This document shows, one piece after another, positions 52,751-61,062 of a stretch of 64,000 nt of DNA. The notes under the pieces are model-generated. The model had not been told where the DNA came from, ran no database searches, and was given only the letters and a program-made list of their open reading frames with translations. The first letter of the stretch is position 1, and each line of letters opens with the position of its first letter. The stretch covers positions 1 through 64,000 of the forward strand of contig CAKTJX010000009.1 in the NCBI GenBank assembly GCA_934569045.1, in the 5' to 3' direction. The translations under genes and the position numbers were made by a program. This DNA comes from an uncultured Oscillospiraceae bacterium. GTDB taxonomy: Bacteria; Bacillota; Clostridia; Oscillospirales; Oscillospiraceae.

Positions 52751-54478
52751 TTAATTCTTTTCTGTTTCAGATTTGCTGTAGCGCTTTTGTGTCTGGTGGT
52801 AATAGCCCAGCTGGAAGATGCCCTGATCACTCAGACTCAGGTGGGCCGGATAGCTCTCGGTAATGGCAGCTAGGATGCTGCCCATCTGCTTGCTGTAATA
52901 GATTCTGAGCCGGTCATCCAGCTTTCGCAGATGCTTTTCCGCCAGCTTCAGCAGCGTGGGGAATACGACCGCCGGAGTCGTACAGGCGGAGGTAAAATAC
53001 TTGTCCTTAATCGTTGTGTTGATTCCCGGATTGGCCTGTAACTGCAAGCCCTCCAGTACGGAAAACAGACGGCCCAGCAGGTACGGCAGATATTGGGTCT
53101 GCGCATTCAGTTCCACAGTGAGTGCCTCCTTATAATCGGGATCATTCCCGTTTCTCATGAGATATGCTTTGATGATGGCCGCCTTCCCACGGGGCACATC
53201 CCGCTCCGCCTTGACACGGAGCATGGTCTGCTGGTACAGCGTCGCGGGATACCGGCCCCCTGTCAGGATCGCCCGCAGGGTATCCCCGGCCATTTGCGGG
53301 CTTGCCGCTTTGTCTCGGCTTTTCGGGTTCACCGTCTCCCGCAGGAGCCGCCACAGGGGGAGATTCTCGTCCCGGTCAAAGGCAGGGCGCACAATCCGCA
53401 GCCTCTCAAAATGCTGTCGAAAATGCTCTGCCAGCGCTCCGAAACTGTCCTGGATAAAGAATCGGACCGAGATTCTGGCAGCGTTCGGTGCCAGCCCCAG
53501 CACATAGAAGTGGTTCTCCGGATGGATGGGCAGTGCGTTCCAGTCGCAGCTTTTTCCCGCACAGAGCGCGTCCATAACGCCGGTGAGATCCTGTTGGGTG
53601 ACTGTATCCCAATCCAGGAAGCAGCTGAACAGATCCTGGTACTGGGTCTGGGCATCCTCCGCCCAGTAGACCACCGTTGTATCTCCAAAGCGCCGGGTGT
53701 GGTCTCCATCACTGAGCAGCTGGTTTAGGGCTGTCGTATAGGCGAAGGCCGCATAGCGGCTGATGGGCGCGTTGAGATTCTGCTCCCGATTGTAGGAGCA
53801 AAAAGCCGGCGCGTTAAAGGAAATCAGCGCCGCCCCAGAGGACTGGGCGCCATAGACTTTTTTGATGGAGGGATGGACCTTTTCCGGTACGGCCAGATCG
53901 CCTGTAACCAGGCACCGCATTTTCATGCCGCCCGCCTCCGGCTCCTGCGCGGCCTGCCATACTCTGTCAAACAGATCATACTGATCCGGCAGCTGTCCCC
54001 GGAACGTAAAGGTCAGGTTACCTCCGGCGGTAACCTCCCCGTATACCGGCGCCAGAATCGGGTCTTCCGCCGCGTGGTCCGGGTTCCATATGTCAAAGAA
54101 CCGGCAGATCGCCTGGGCAAACGCGTCAGCGTGCACCGGCTCCAGCAGATTCCTGTGGAACTTCCCCGCTGCCGCGAAGCAGTTCTTTGCCCGCTCCGGG
54201 TTGTCCTTCTGGTCAACCCCCAGCAGGTAGGCGGAATTGTCCCAAAGAAAATTGGGAGAAATACCAACAGTTCGCTTGACCGGGGCGGGCATATCCAAGT
54301 AGCGGGGAACCGCCTTTCCCTTTGCATCCGTTGATTCCAGGGGCAGAATGCCCAGCAGCTCCCCCTGCTCCCCCAGGTCCAGGGCGTAGCCAATGCGGAC
54401 CTGGCTTCTTCCGGGCTTTGCAATGGCCCCTTTGGCCGCCATCGCCTCATAGTATGCGGTCAGCGCTTGCAGAATCAT
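52751..54478 (-). CDS. cas8c: Cascade large subunit Cas8c (Csd1)
   Basis: A 575-residue type I-C large subunit that reads the PAM. In other type I-C loci an internal start inside this gene also yields the small subunit Cas11c; the C-terminal ~125 residues here (from about LYQQTMLRVKAERD on) are helical and compatible with that. The ATG at 54478 overlaps the cas5 stop (ATGA); an upstream extension of 76 codons is read-through of cas5. Recognised from MILQALTAYYEAMA, LGLAPNAARISVRFF and DKAASPQMAGDTLRAILTG. Confidence 0.95.
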   Translation of the reverse strand: MILQALTAYYEAMAAKGAIAKPGRSQVRIGYALDLGEQGELLGILPLESTDAKGKAVPRYLDMPAPVKRTVGISPNFLWDNSAYLLGVDQKDNPERAKNCFAAAGKFHRNLLEPVHADAFAQAICRFFDIWNPDHAAEDPILAPVYGEVTAGGNLTFTFRGQLPDQYDLFDRVWQAAQEPEAGGMKMRCLVTGDLAVPEKVHPSIKKVYGAQSSGAALISFNAPAFCSYNREQNLNAPISRYAAFAYTTALNQLLSDGDHTRRFGDTTVVYWAEDAQTQYQDLFSCFLDWDTVTQQDLTGVMDALCAGKSCDWNALPIHPENHFYVLGLAPNAARISVRFFIQDSFGALAEHFRQHFERLRIVRPAFDRDENLPLWRLLRETVNPKSRDKAASPQMAGDTLRAILTGGRYPATLYQQTMLRVKAERDVPRGKAAIIKAYLMRNGNDPDYKEALTVELNAQTQYLPYLLGRLFSVLEGLQLQANPGINTTIKDKYFTSACTTPAVVFPTLLKLAEKHLRKLDDRLRIYYSKQMGSILAAITESYPAHLSLSDQGIFQLGYYHQTQKRYSKSETEKN

Positions 54479-55137
54479 CTCAGCACCTCCCCGCTGTCCG
54501 CCTCCGGCACATGGAGCACGCCGCGCTCCAGCTTTGCCCGGAAGAACATGGGTAAAATATTCTCCGGGTCCCGGTAATCCATATCGTAGAGCATCAGCCC
54601 CAAATCTCTCGTCTCCTCCGGATAGGCCGTCGGAATCGGTCCCCCGGGCCAGGCTCGGAAAAACGCGGGAAACTCCCGGACGCCGAAACAGGGCTGATGG
54701 TAGCACTGTCCCCGCTCCAGACGGCGGCGGAGGATATCGCGGAATTTCCCGGGATTGTCCGACGGGCTTGCCGCCGGAGTCATATCAAACCGGGCCTCAA
54801 TGACATAGTGAACCCCTCGCAGAACCGTTGCCGCCCGCTGCTGAATATCGTCAGAGGTGCACAGATACAGCTCCGTCTGTTTGCCGCTCATGGCCTCCCG
54901 AACTTTTTGGGCTGAAATTCGGCTTTTCACCTCATTTCGGCGGATCGAGGAAAACGCGATTGGGTTCAGAACATAGATGTTTAAAATCTGGTATCGCAGT
55001 CCGGGATGCCAGTAAATGCTTTCCAGCAGCCCCCTGGCCGCAGAAGGTGTCATCACATCGTAGCTCATGCGCTCCACCTTCAGTTCCGGGCGGGTGAACA
55101 AGGCGTAGTCGCCCCACACCTCCACTTTGATAGACAT
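54475..55137 (-). CDS. cas5: pre-crRNA processing endonuclease Cas5c (Csd5)
   Basis: A 220-residue RAMP protein which in type I-C replaces Cas6: it cuts the repeat at the 3' base of the hairpin and stays on the 5' handle. Conserved opening VEVWGDYALFTRPELKVERMSYD, TPSAARGLLESIYWHP, IRRNEVKSRI and a C-terminal helix. AAGGAGGGG precedes the ATG. Confidence 0.96.
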   Translation of the reverse strand: MSIKVEVWGDYALFTRPELKVERMSYDVMTPSAARGLLESIYWHPGLRYQILNIYVLNPIAFSSIRRNEVKSRISAQKVREAMSGKQTELYLCTSDDIQQRAATVLRGVHYVIEARFDMTPAASPSDNPGKFRDILRRRLERGQCYHQPCFGVREFPAFFRAWPGGPIPTAYPEETRDLGLMLYDMDYRDPENILPMFFRAKLERGVLHVPEADSGEVLR

Positions 55138-55149
55138 TGCTTCCCCTCC

Positions 55150-57303
55150 TTATTGAAATTCTGCCTGGCCGCCTGTCGGCTTCAGGTTCAGTCCGGTTGT
55201 TTCCTGGTAATAGCGGAGGTCCTCCAGAACCGCCGCGTTTTCTAAAAGCGGCGTGATGGCCCCCAATTGCAGGTATTCCCGATAGAGCTGCGGGTACACC
55301 GAGACACCATAGGGGCCCAGCTTTCGCATCAGCTGTCGGTCCGCGCTGCCATTGCGCAGCGCTTCTATGAGGGCTCTTCCCTGCCCTCTGGGAATATAGA
55401 TTGTGCAGGTCTCACTTCCGATCATGTGAAAGCGCCTGGAAACGGTCTCAAAAGCCAGCTTTTGAACCAGGGCCATAATGTCCCCGGTATCCCGTTCCCG
55501 CTCTCCCTTCAGAAGATAATACAGGGTATCAAAATACAGCGTTACCGCCTCCGGCGAGGCCAAGTCCGCGCAGCGTCCCATTGCCGCCTTTGCCGCCGCG
55601 ATCTGCTGGGACATGCCCCTTGGAGGCGGCTGTTCGGTTTCAAACAGATGGACCACACTTTCCTCCCGCGGCCGCTTTCCCTCCCGGTTGCACCGGCCTC
55701 CGGCCTGGATCATTGCGTCAAGGCCGGCAATCTCTCGGTATACGCAGGGGAAATCCACATCCACCCCCGCCTCAATCAGGCTGGTGGAAATGACCCGGCA
55801 TATCCTTCCATTCCGCAGGTCCTCCCGCACCGTTTTCAGGATTTGTCCGCGCTGTTCTGCCGTCATAGCGGTAGACAGGTGAAAGCGCCGCGTCTCCGGG
55901 AGCATTTCAAAGAGCCTTTGGGCCTGGTCCCGCCGATTCACAATGCAGAGAACCTGTCGTTCCCGCGAGAGGCGCTCCGCCAGGGCATCCTCCGAAAGGA
56001 TGCCTTCCTGCTGATAAGTAACTCTGCGGAAAAACTGATGATTTTCCGCCCGATCCGGGCACAGCTCCAGAGCCCCCTGGGGAATCCACTGCCGAATCAG
56101 CGGCTCCAGCGATGGCTGCGTGGCCGTGCAGAGCACCCCGGTGCAGCCGTAATGTTTCACCAGCTCCGTAATGGCCCAGACGCAGGGGGACAGCAGATCC
56201 GGCGGCAGCATCTGCGCCTCGTCAAAAATCAGGACGCTGTTCGCGATGTTGTGCAGCTTCCGGCAGCTGGAAGAGCGGCTGCTGAACAGGGACTCGAAGA
56301 ACTGGACTGCCGTTGTCAGGATGATGGGCGCGTCCCAGTTCTCGCAGGCCAGCATCCGTTTCTGATCCAGCAGGGATGGCTGATCGTCCTCTGTATTGGG
56401 GTAAATCAGGTTGGCGTAGTGGGCCACCACATTTTCCGGGCCGAATATCCCCTCAAATACCTGCTGGGTCTGCTCAATAATGCTGGTATAGGGAATGATA
56501 TAAATAATTCTTCTCGGCGGGGCCACGTCCTTCCCATGGGCCAGCGCGTGGCGCAGCGCGAAGGCCATAGAGCTGACCGTCTTTCCGCCCCCTGTGGGAA
56601 CCGTCAAAGTATAAAGTCCCCTGGGAAGGACCCCCTGGTCCATCAGCTGCCTCAGGATCTTGCAGCGGCGCTGATTCAGCGCTCCCTCCGGGTTCCACCA
56701 GGGGGCAATAAAATCATCCAGCCGCTTGCCGAGCGTTTCCAGATCATCGCCCAGCTCCCTGTGGACATGTCCCGCGGAGACAAAGGCCTCCGTATCCAGC
56801 CAGTCCGCATCCACAAGGCTGGAATACAGCATATGGGTGAAGAAGAAGGATTCCAGAATATCCTGCCTGGAATAGGCCGGCGGGGATGCCTCCGGAATCT
56901 GAATTTCCCGTGAAAAGGCGCTGTAGTCATCGATCTGCTTTCCGGGGCGGTATTTGAGCCTGGCCAGCAGGGTGGAGGACTCGTCCGTTCTGCTGCCCAT
57001 ATCCGGCAGCCCCGCGTGATGGCCCGCAATGCAAAAGGCGGCGGGATAATCTCCCAGCCTGGCAGCCTCCAGAGCACCGGCTGTAGAGTGATCCACCCGT
57101 TCCTTTCCGCCCCGGAGCCGCGCCTGGGCCCCGGAACCGAACTTTCCAATGTCATGCAGCAGGCCGCACCGGTAGGCCGTCTCCCCCGCCCCAAAGGGCG
57201 CGGCAAACTGTTCCGCCAGACGGGCCGTTCCCGTCAGGTGATCTTTCAGGAGCTGAACCCTGTCGCTGTCCGGCAGGGTATGTCCGAGAAACGTGGATTC
57301 CAT
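55150..57303 (-). CDS. cas3: CRISPR-associated helicase-nuclease Cas3
   Basis: A 717-residue effector nuclease. N-terminal HD domain: DHLTGTA (His), LLHDIGKFG (H50-D51), VDHSTAGA and AGHHAGLPD. Superfamily 2 helicase: VPTGGGKTVSS, FDEAQMLPP (DExH-type motif II), TATQPS and QAGGRCNREGKR (motif VI). The start is placed at the ATG at 57303 with AAGGTG 6 nt upstream; ATG 57336 or TTG 57348 give longer versions with weaker sites. First gene of the cas operon; a promoter and a guide-RNA-like gene lie upstream. Confidence 0.96.
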   Translation of the reverse strand: MESTFLGHTLPDSDRVQLLKDHLTGTARLAEQFAAPFGAGETAYRCGLLHDIGKFGSGAQARLRGGKERVDHSTAGALEAARLGDYPAAFCIAGHHAGLPDMGSRTDESSTLLARLKYRPGKQIDDYSAFSREIQIPEASPPAYSRQDILESFFFTHMLYSSLVDADWLDTEAFVSAGHVHRELGDDLETLGKRLDDFIAPWWNPEGALNQRRCKILRQLMDQGVLPRGLYTLTVPTGGGKTVSSMAFALRHALAHGKDVAPPRRIIYIIPYTSIIEQTQQVFEGIFGPENVVAHYANLIYPNTEDDQPSLLDQKRMLACENWDAPIILTTAVQFFESLFSSRSSSCRKLHNIANSVLIFDEAQMLPPDLLSPCVWAITELVKHYGCTGVLCTATQPSLEPLIRQWIPQGALELCPDRAENHQFFRRVTYQQEGILSEDALAERLSRERQVLCIVNRRDQAQRLFEMLPETRRFHLSTAMTAEQRGQILKTVREDLRNGRICRVISTSLIEAGVDVDFPCVYREIAGLDAMIQAGGRCNREGKRPREESVVHLFETEQPPPRGMSQQIAAAKAAMGRCADLASPEAVTLYFDTLYYLLKGERERDTGDIMALVQKLAFETVSRRFHMIGSETCTIYIPRGQGRALIEALRNGSADRQLMRKLGPYGVSVYPQLYREYLQLGAITPLLENAAVLEDLRYYQETTGLNLKPTGGQAEFQ

Positions 57304-57365
57304 TGCATGCACCTTCTGTTCTCTGCCGTATTTCATCAATACGATCAAATTTCTTTGTTATTTCT

Positions 57366-57394
57366 ATTCTAGCATCTTTTCGCTCTCTTGTATA
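57366..57394 (-). promoter_or_regulatory. Candidate promoter of the cas operon
   Basis: Minus strand TATACA (57389-57394), 17 bp, TAGAAT (57366-57371). The leader to the cas3 ATG is about 55 nt. The PAM-side edge of the candidate guide target (57404) lies 10 bp upstream of this -35. Confidence 0.6.
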
Positions 57395-57403
57395 TAGTCA
57401 ATG

Positions 57404-57440
57404 TTCATGAATGGGTATGTAATTTATTGTGAAAGTGTTC
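57404..57440 (+). promoter_or_regulatory. Candidate Cascade target site in the cas promoter region
   Basis: TTC at 57404-57406, the usual type I-C PAM, is followed by ATGAATGGGTATG. Compared with the spacer-like segment at 57529 (ATGAACGGGTAGG) it matches at positions 1-5, 7-11, 13 and 17-19; positions 6 and 12 differ. Confidence 0.6.
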
Positions 57441-57460
57441 CAACTTCAACCGCAAAAGAC

Positions 57461-57489
57461 TTGAAAGGAATCCGGGGGCATGTTAGAAT
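57461..57489 (+). promoter_or_regulatory. Promoter of the solo CRISPR-repeat RNA
   Basis: TTGAAA (57461-57466), exactly 17 bp, TAGAAT (57484-57489) with an extended-10 TG at 57481-57482. The predicted start, 7 nt past the -10, is 57496, the first base of the repeat-like sequence. Confidence 0.75.
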
Positions 57490-57495
57490 AAAATT

Positions 57496-57600
57496 GTCAT
57501 CCTTGAGAACCGGGATGTGGGTTGAAATATGAACGGGTAGGGCTTTTGGCCCGCCTCGCGGCACACAGGAACCATCCTGTATGCCGCATTTTCTGTCTTT
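57496..57600 (+). ncRNA. Solo crRNA-like RNA, candidate Cas-regulating guide (CreR-like)
   Basis: 57496-57528 is a 33-nt degenerate copy of the array repeat on the opposite strand to the array: it begins GTCATCC and ends GGGATGTGGGTTGAAAT. The last 17 nt differ from the array repeat at one base, so the Cas5c 5' handle is nearly intact. The stem is reduced to about 5 bp. A spacer-like segment starts at 57529 (ATGAACGGGTAGGGC). A terminator follows: GGCACACAGGA / TCCTGTATGCC at 57560-57585 with a T-rich tail to 57600. There is no second repeat. Known CreR/CreA RNAs in other CRISPR types have this kind of partially matching guide; function here is inferred. Confidence 0.68.
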
Positions 57601-57795
57601 CCCTGATTTTACCATTGCGGCTGTCCAGTAAACTTCCCTTTCTCTCTCCCCTCCAAAAAATCGTTCGTCCCCTTTTCCCCTCCTTCGGCAGGGTTCTGCC
57701 CCCGGCGCAGCCGAAAGCGGCATGTTCCGACGGGGTTTCGCGGGATTTGCAAAAATGCGGGAAAGTTCGTATTTTCTCGATATCGCATTGATTTC

Positions 57796-57823
57796 TTGAC
57801 TTTTCCGCCGGATATCTTATAAT
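57796..57823 (+). promoter_or_regulatory. Promoter of the YabE-like gene
   Basis: TTGACT (57796-57801), 16 bp, TATAAT (57818-57823). The rest of the 593-bp gap 57304-57896 holds the cas promoter, the guide-like RNA and about 190 bp (57601-57795) where I see nothing. Confidence 0.8.
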
Positions 57824-57896
57824 ATCCCCATCATTTGGCGAAACCGTCCGGAAGAGCGCAATTCCGGCAGAGAGAGAACTGCGGTGCCGGGAGGAT

Positions 57897-58907
57897 GTGA
57901 AGCGAGTGCGGCGGTTGCTCTCTCTGGTGCTGGTGCCAGGGCTGTTCCTGGCGTCGGTGCTGGCGCAGAATGTATTTGCCACTACCTATGTGATCAACGA
58001 CGGGGGACGGACCTTTTCCTGCACGCTGTACGCCGGGGATGCCCAGGCGGCGCTGAGCGCCGCGGGGGTGGAGCTGGCGGCGGCAGACGGCTACACCCGG
58101 GAGGCGGACACCATCACCGTCCGGCGGGCCCCCACGGTGGAGGTCATTTACCACGGGGTCAGCCAGACCGCCGTCACGGAGGAGGAGACGGTCCGGGCGC
58201 TTTTGGACCGGCTGGGCATCGTGCTGGAGGAGACGGACGTGGTGTCCTACCCCATGCAGACGGTGATGCAGCGGGGCATGGTGCTGCGGATCGACCGGGT
58301 GGAGAGCCGGGAGGAGACCTTCACCCGGGAGATTCCCTATGAAACACAGATTTGCGACGCGCCTGGGCTGCCGGAAGGGGTTCAGGAAACCCTGGTGGAC
58401 GGACAGACCGGGGTGCTGCAATGCCGTGCCTGGGTGAGCTATGTCAACGGCGTGGAGACCCGGCGGGAAATATTGGAAGAGCGCCAGCTTTCCCCCGCCG
58501 TTACGGAGGTGGTGGCCCTGGGCTCCGGGGCTCCGGTGGAAGAAAAGGCCCAAGAGCTGGAGATCTGCAACGGGGTCATCACCCTGCCCACCGGGGAGAA
58601 GCTGACCTATACGAAGGTGGACTACGTCCGGGCCACCGCCTACACCCACACTGACGAGGGCTGCACCACCACCACCGCCACCGGCACCACCGTCCGCCGG
58701 GGCACCGTGGCCGTGGACCCCCGATACATCCCCTACGGCACCAGAATGTTCATCGTGGCCTCCGACGGCAGCTATGTCTACGGCCTGGCCCAGGCCGAGG
58801 ACTGCGGCGGCGACATCAAGGGCGACCGCATGGACCTATACCTGCCCACCTATGCCGAGTGCATCGCTTTCGGACGGCGGCGCTGCACGGTGTATTTTCT
58901 GGGGTAA
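57897..58907 (+). CDS. YabE-like secreted cell-wall protein (DUF348-G5-3D)
   Basis: A 336-residue exported protein: signal peptide (RRLLSLVLVPGLFLASVLAQ, about 4-24), a DUF348 repeat region (about 30-130, e.g. VEVIYHGVSQTAVTEEE), a G5 domain (about 135-215, RVESREETFTREIPYET) and the C-terminal 3D domain with YVRATAYTHTD, GTVAVDPRYIPYGTRMFI and AEDCGGDIKGDRMDLYLP, whose Asp residues are the lytic-transglycosylase-type active site. It likely remodels peptidoglycan, as do Rpf/YabE proteins. GTG 57897 is taken; GGAGG is only 2 nt away, so a GTG at 57906 is possible. Next to rsmA, as in Bacillus, but without rnmV between. Confidence 0.88.
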   Translation: MKRVRRLLSLVLVPGLFLASVLAQNVFATTYVINDGGRTFSCTLYAGDAQAALSAAGVELAAADGYTREADTITVRRAPTVEVIYHGVSQTAVTEEETVRALLDRLGIVLEETDVVSYPMQTVMQRGMVLRIDRVESREETFTREIPYETQICDAPGLPEGVQETLVDGQTGVLQCRAWVSYVNGVETRREILEERQLSPAVTEVVALGSGAPVEEKAQELEICNGVITLPTGEKLTYTKVDYVRATAYTHTDEGCTTTTATGTTVRRGTVAVDPRYIPYGTRMFIVASDGSYVYGLAQAEDCGGDIKGDRMDLYLPTYAECIAFGRRRCTVYFLG

Positions 58908-59046
58908 AGGAGGAAGGGATTGCAAATAGACCGGGGCATATGGTATGATAGAGAAAAATGGCGAGTTTGGGGCTTGTGGGGAGATGAATTGACAGTTCAA
59001 TCTCTCCTCCGGCTCCGATTCACCCCAGAACCAAAGGAGTCCCTCT

Positions 59047-59919
59047 ATGATCAACGTCTGTGATATCACTGTCATGAAGCCCCTGCTGGCGGCCCACGGG
59101 TTTCATTTTTCCAAGGCCAAGGGGCAGAATTTTCTGATTGCCCCCTGGGTGCCCGCCTCCATTGCCCAGGAGGCCGGGGTGGATGAAACCGCCGGGGTGC
59201 TGGAGATCGGGCCCGGCATTGGGCCGCTGACCCAGCAGCTCTGCCTGCGGGCGGGGAAGGTCTGCGCCGTGGAGGTGGACACCCGCTTAGAGCCCATCCT
59301 GAAGGAAACCGTGGGGGAATTTTCCAACCTGGAAATCCTCTGGGGGGATGTGCTGAAGCAGGATATCCCGGCATTGGTTGCCGAGAAGTTCCCCGGCCTG
59401 CGGCCCATGGCCTGCGCCAATCTGCCCTACTACATCACCACCCCCATTCTCTCCGCCCTGTTGGAGGCGGACTGCTTCGAGTCCGTCACCGTCATGGTGC
59501 AGAAGGAGGTGGCCCAGCGCATCGCCGCCGCCCCCGGGACGGCGGACTACGGCGCGTTCTCCGTGTTCTGCCAGTATTACACAGAGCCGGAGCTGCTGTT
59601 TGACGTGCCCGCCAGCTGCTTCCTGCCCCAGCCCAAGGTGACCTCCGCGGTGATTCAGCTGCGGCGGCGGGCGGAAAAGCCCTGGGCCATCGCGGATGAG
59701 GCCATTTTCTTCCGGGCCGTCCGCTCCAGCTTCGCCATGCGGCGGAAAAAGCTGTCCAACGGCCTGTCCTCCGGCTTCCCGGAGCTGGGCAAAAGCGGCA
59801 TAGAAGACGTTCTGCGGGCCTGCGGCTTCCCGGAGAACGTCCGGGGCGAGACCCTGGGCATCCCGGAATTTGCCCGGATCACAAACGAAATCGCCGCCCG
59901 GAAGGGGGCAGCGAAATGA
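59047..59919 (+). CDS. rsmA: 16S rRNA (adenine1518/1519-N6) dimethyltransferase
   Basis: RsmA/KsgA dimethylates two adjacent adenines near the 3' end of 16S rRNA during 30S assembly. The 290-residue protein has KAKGQNFLI, SAM motif I VLEIGPGIGPLTQQL, the catalytic NLPYYITTPI (motif IV) and FLPQPKVTSAVIQL. AAGGAG precedes the ATG. It overlaps yjjG by 4 nt. Confidence 0.96.
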   Translation: MINVCDITVMKPLLAAHGFHFSKAKGQNFLIAPWVPASIAQEAGVDETAGVLEIGPGIGPLTQQLCLRAGKVCAVEVDTRLEPILKETVGEFSNLEILWGDVLKQDIPALVAEKFPGLRPMACANLPYYITTPILSALLEADCFESVTVMVQKEVAQRIAAAPGTADYGAFSVFCQYYTEPELLFDVPASCFLPQPKVTSAVIQLRRRAEKPWAIADEAIFFRAVRSSFAMRRKKLSNGLSSGFPELGKSGIEDVLRACGFPENVRGETLGIPEFARITNEIAARKGAAK

Positions 59920-60599
59920 TTGAGATTCTCTTTCTGGACCTGGACGACACCATTCTGGACTTCCACAAGGCAGAACGGCTGGCAGTTGCCAAAACCTTCC
60001 TGGAATTCGGCCTGGAGCCCACGGATGCCGTTCTGACCCGTTACCATGAGATCAATAAGCTCCACTGGAAGCGGCTGGAAAAGGGGGAAATCACCCGGGA
60101 GCAGGTGCTCACGGGCCGGTTTCAGGCCCTGTTCCAGGAGCTTGACCGTCCTGTAGATGCCGTGGCCGTGGCCCGGAGCTATGAGCACAACCTGGGCATC
60201 GGCCACTACTTTCTCCCCGGGGCTCTGGAGGCGGTACAGGCCCTCCAGGGAAAATATCGGCTGTTCCTGGCCAGCAACGGCACCGCCTCCGTGCAGCACA
60301 GCCGCCTGACCAGCGCCGGGCTCTACCCCTATTTTGAGCAGGTCTTCGTCTCCCAGGAGCTGGGGGCCAACAAGCCCGCCAAAGCCTTTTTCGATGCCTG
60401 CGCCGCCCGGATTCCGGGCTACGCCCCGGAAAAGGCCATGATGGTGGGCGACAGCCTGTCCTCCGACATTCTCGGTGGAAAAAACGCGGGCATCCGCACC
60501 TGCTGGGTAAACCCGGAGCGCAAGCCGCCCCAGGACATCCGCCCGGACTACGAGATTAAGGCCCTGTCTCAGCTCCCGGCGCTGCTGGCGGGGCTCTGA
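59916..60599 (+). CDS. yjjG: YjjG-family pyrimidine 5'-nucleotidase (HAD)
   Basis: A 227-residue HAD phosphatase of the noncanonical pyrimidine nucleotidase group that removes damaged nucleotides. Motifs: FLDLDDTILDF (residues 6-16), LASNGTASVQHSRL (motif II), ANKPAKAFFDA (motif III Lys) and MVGDSLSSDILGGKNAGI (motif IV). Start overlaps rsmA (ATGA). Its 3' end overlaps the convergent XRE gene by 31 bp. Confidence 0.9.
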   Translation: MIEILFLDLDDTILDFHKAERLAVAKTFLEFGLEPTDAVLTRYHEINKLHWKRLEKGEITREQVLTGRFQALFQELDRPVDAVAVARSYEHNLGIGHYFLPGALEAVQALQGKYRLFLASNGTASVQHSRLTSAGLYPYFEQVFVSQELGANKPAKAFFDACAARIPGYAPEKAMMVGDSLSSDILGGKNAGIRTCWVNPERKPPQDIRPDYEIKALSQLPALLAGL

Positions 60600-60829
60600 C
60601 CCGCCTTCCGCTTCCGCCGCCGGGGGTCCGGGGCGGTATCCAGAAAATAATCCGCCGACACATTGTAAAACCGGCACAGGGTAATCAGGTGCCGGATGGG
60701 CAGCTCATTGGCTCCCCGCTCATAGCGGGCATACATGGTCTGGGAGGTCCCCAGCACCCGGGCGACCTGAGCCTGGGTCAGGTCGTTGTCCTCCCGCAGC
60801 CCCCGCAGCTTTTCTAAAAATGTCCGCAC
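60569..60829 (-). CDS. XRE-family transcriptional regulator
   Basis: An 86-residue regulator with one Cro/C1 HTH (LREDNDLTQAQVARVLGTSQ, then MYARYERGANELPIRHL) and a short basic tail. I place the start at the GTG at 60829, 8 nt behind GGAGG; the GTG at 60838 overlaps that site. Two near-identical palindromes in the divergent region make autorepression likely. Its end overlaps yjjG. Confidence 0.87.
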   Translation of the reverse strand: MRTFLEKLRGLREDNDLTQAQVARVLGTSQTMYARYERGANELPIRHLITLCRFYNVSADYFLDTAPDPRRRKRKAGQSPASSAGS

Positions 60830-60869
60830 CTGCGGCACCTCCTGAAAACAGATGCCACAAGTGTACCAA

Positions 60870-60915
60870 AGTAAAGATATTTACTATTGACTTTAGTACA
60901 TATCTTTACTATAAT
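60870..60915 (+). promoter_or_regulatory. Tandem operators and a consensus promoter divergent from the XRE gene
   Basis: AGTAAAGATATTTACT (60870-60885) is a 6-4-6 inverted repeat; AGTACATATCTTTACT (60895-60910) is a close copy in the other orientation. The second fills the spacer of TTGACT (60887-60892) / 17 bp / TATAAT (60910-60915), so a protein bound there would block plus-strand transcription. Confidence 0.7.
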
Positions 60916-60921
60916 AGATGT

Positions 60922-61062
60922 GCGTCGGATATGGACGAAATAACGCAAAATCATAAACAGGTGATTCCGGCGGCCCGGAAGGCATCTCTGCCCAGCTTTC
61001 CCCGCCGCCTGATGAAAGATACCCCCGGCTCCCGTTTTTCGTGGGAGCCGGGGGTATCTTTT
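60922..61062 (+). ncRNA. Possible short transcript from the XRE-controlled promoter
   Basis: About 140 nt lie between the consensus promoter and a strong terminator. An ATG at 60931 opens a frame (MDEITQNHKQ) but it lacks a ribosome-binding site and reads through the terminator into the antisense of the GNAT gene. A small RNA or a decayed gene are both possible. Confidence 0.3.
61018..61062. terminator. Strong hairpin between the XRE-controlled unit and the GNAT gene
   Basis: GATACCCCCGGCTCCC pairs with GGGAGCCGGGGGTATC (16 bp) with TTTTT on the plus-strand side and an A-rich side for the minus strand. Confidence 0.88.

Noticed and set aside
57404..57495. CreTA toxin-antitoxin module instead of cas autoregulation
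   Set aside because: No small toxin-RNA gene with its own start site is visible between the target site and the guide gene; the target lies next to the cas promoter.
57497..57982. 161-codon minus-strand frame between cas3 and the YabE-like gene
   Set aside because: Overlaps the guide-like RNA and two promoters, has no ribosome-binding site and no recognisable family.
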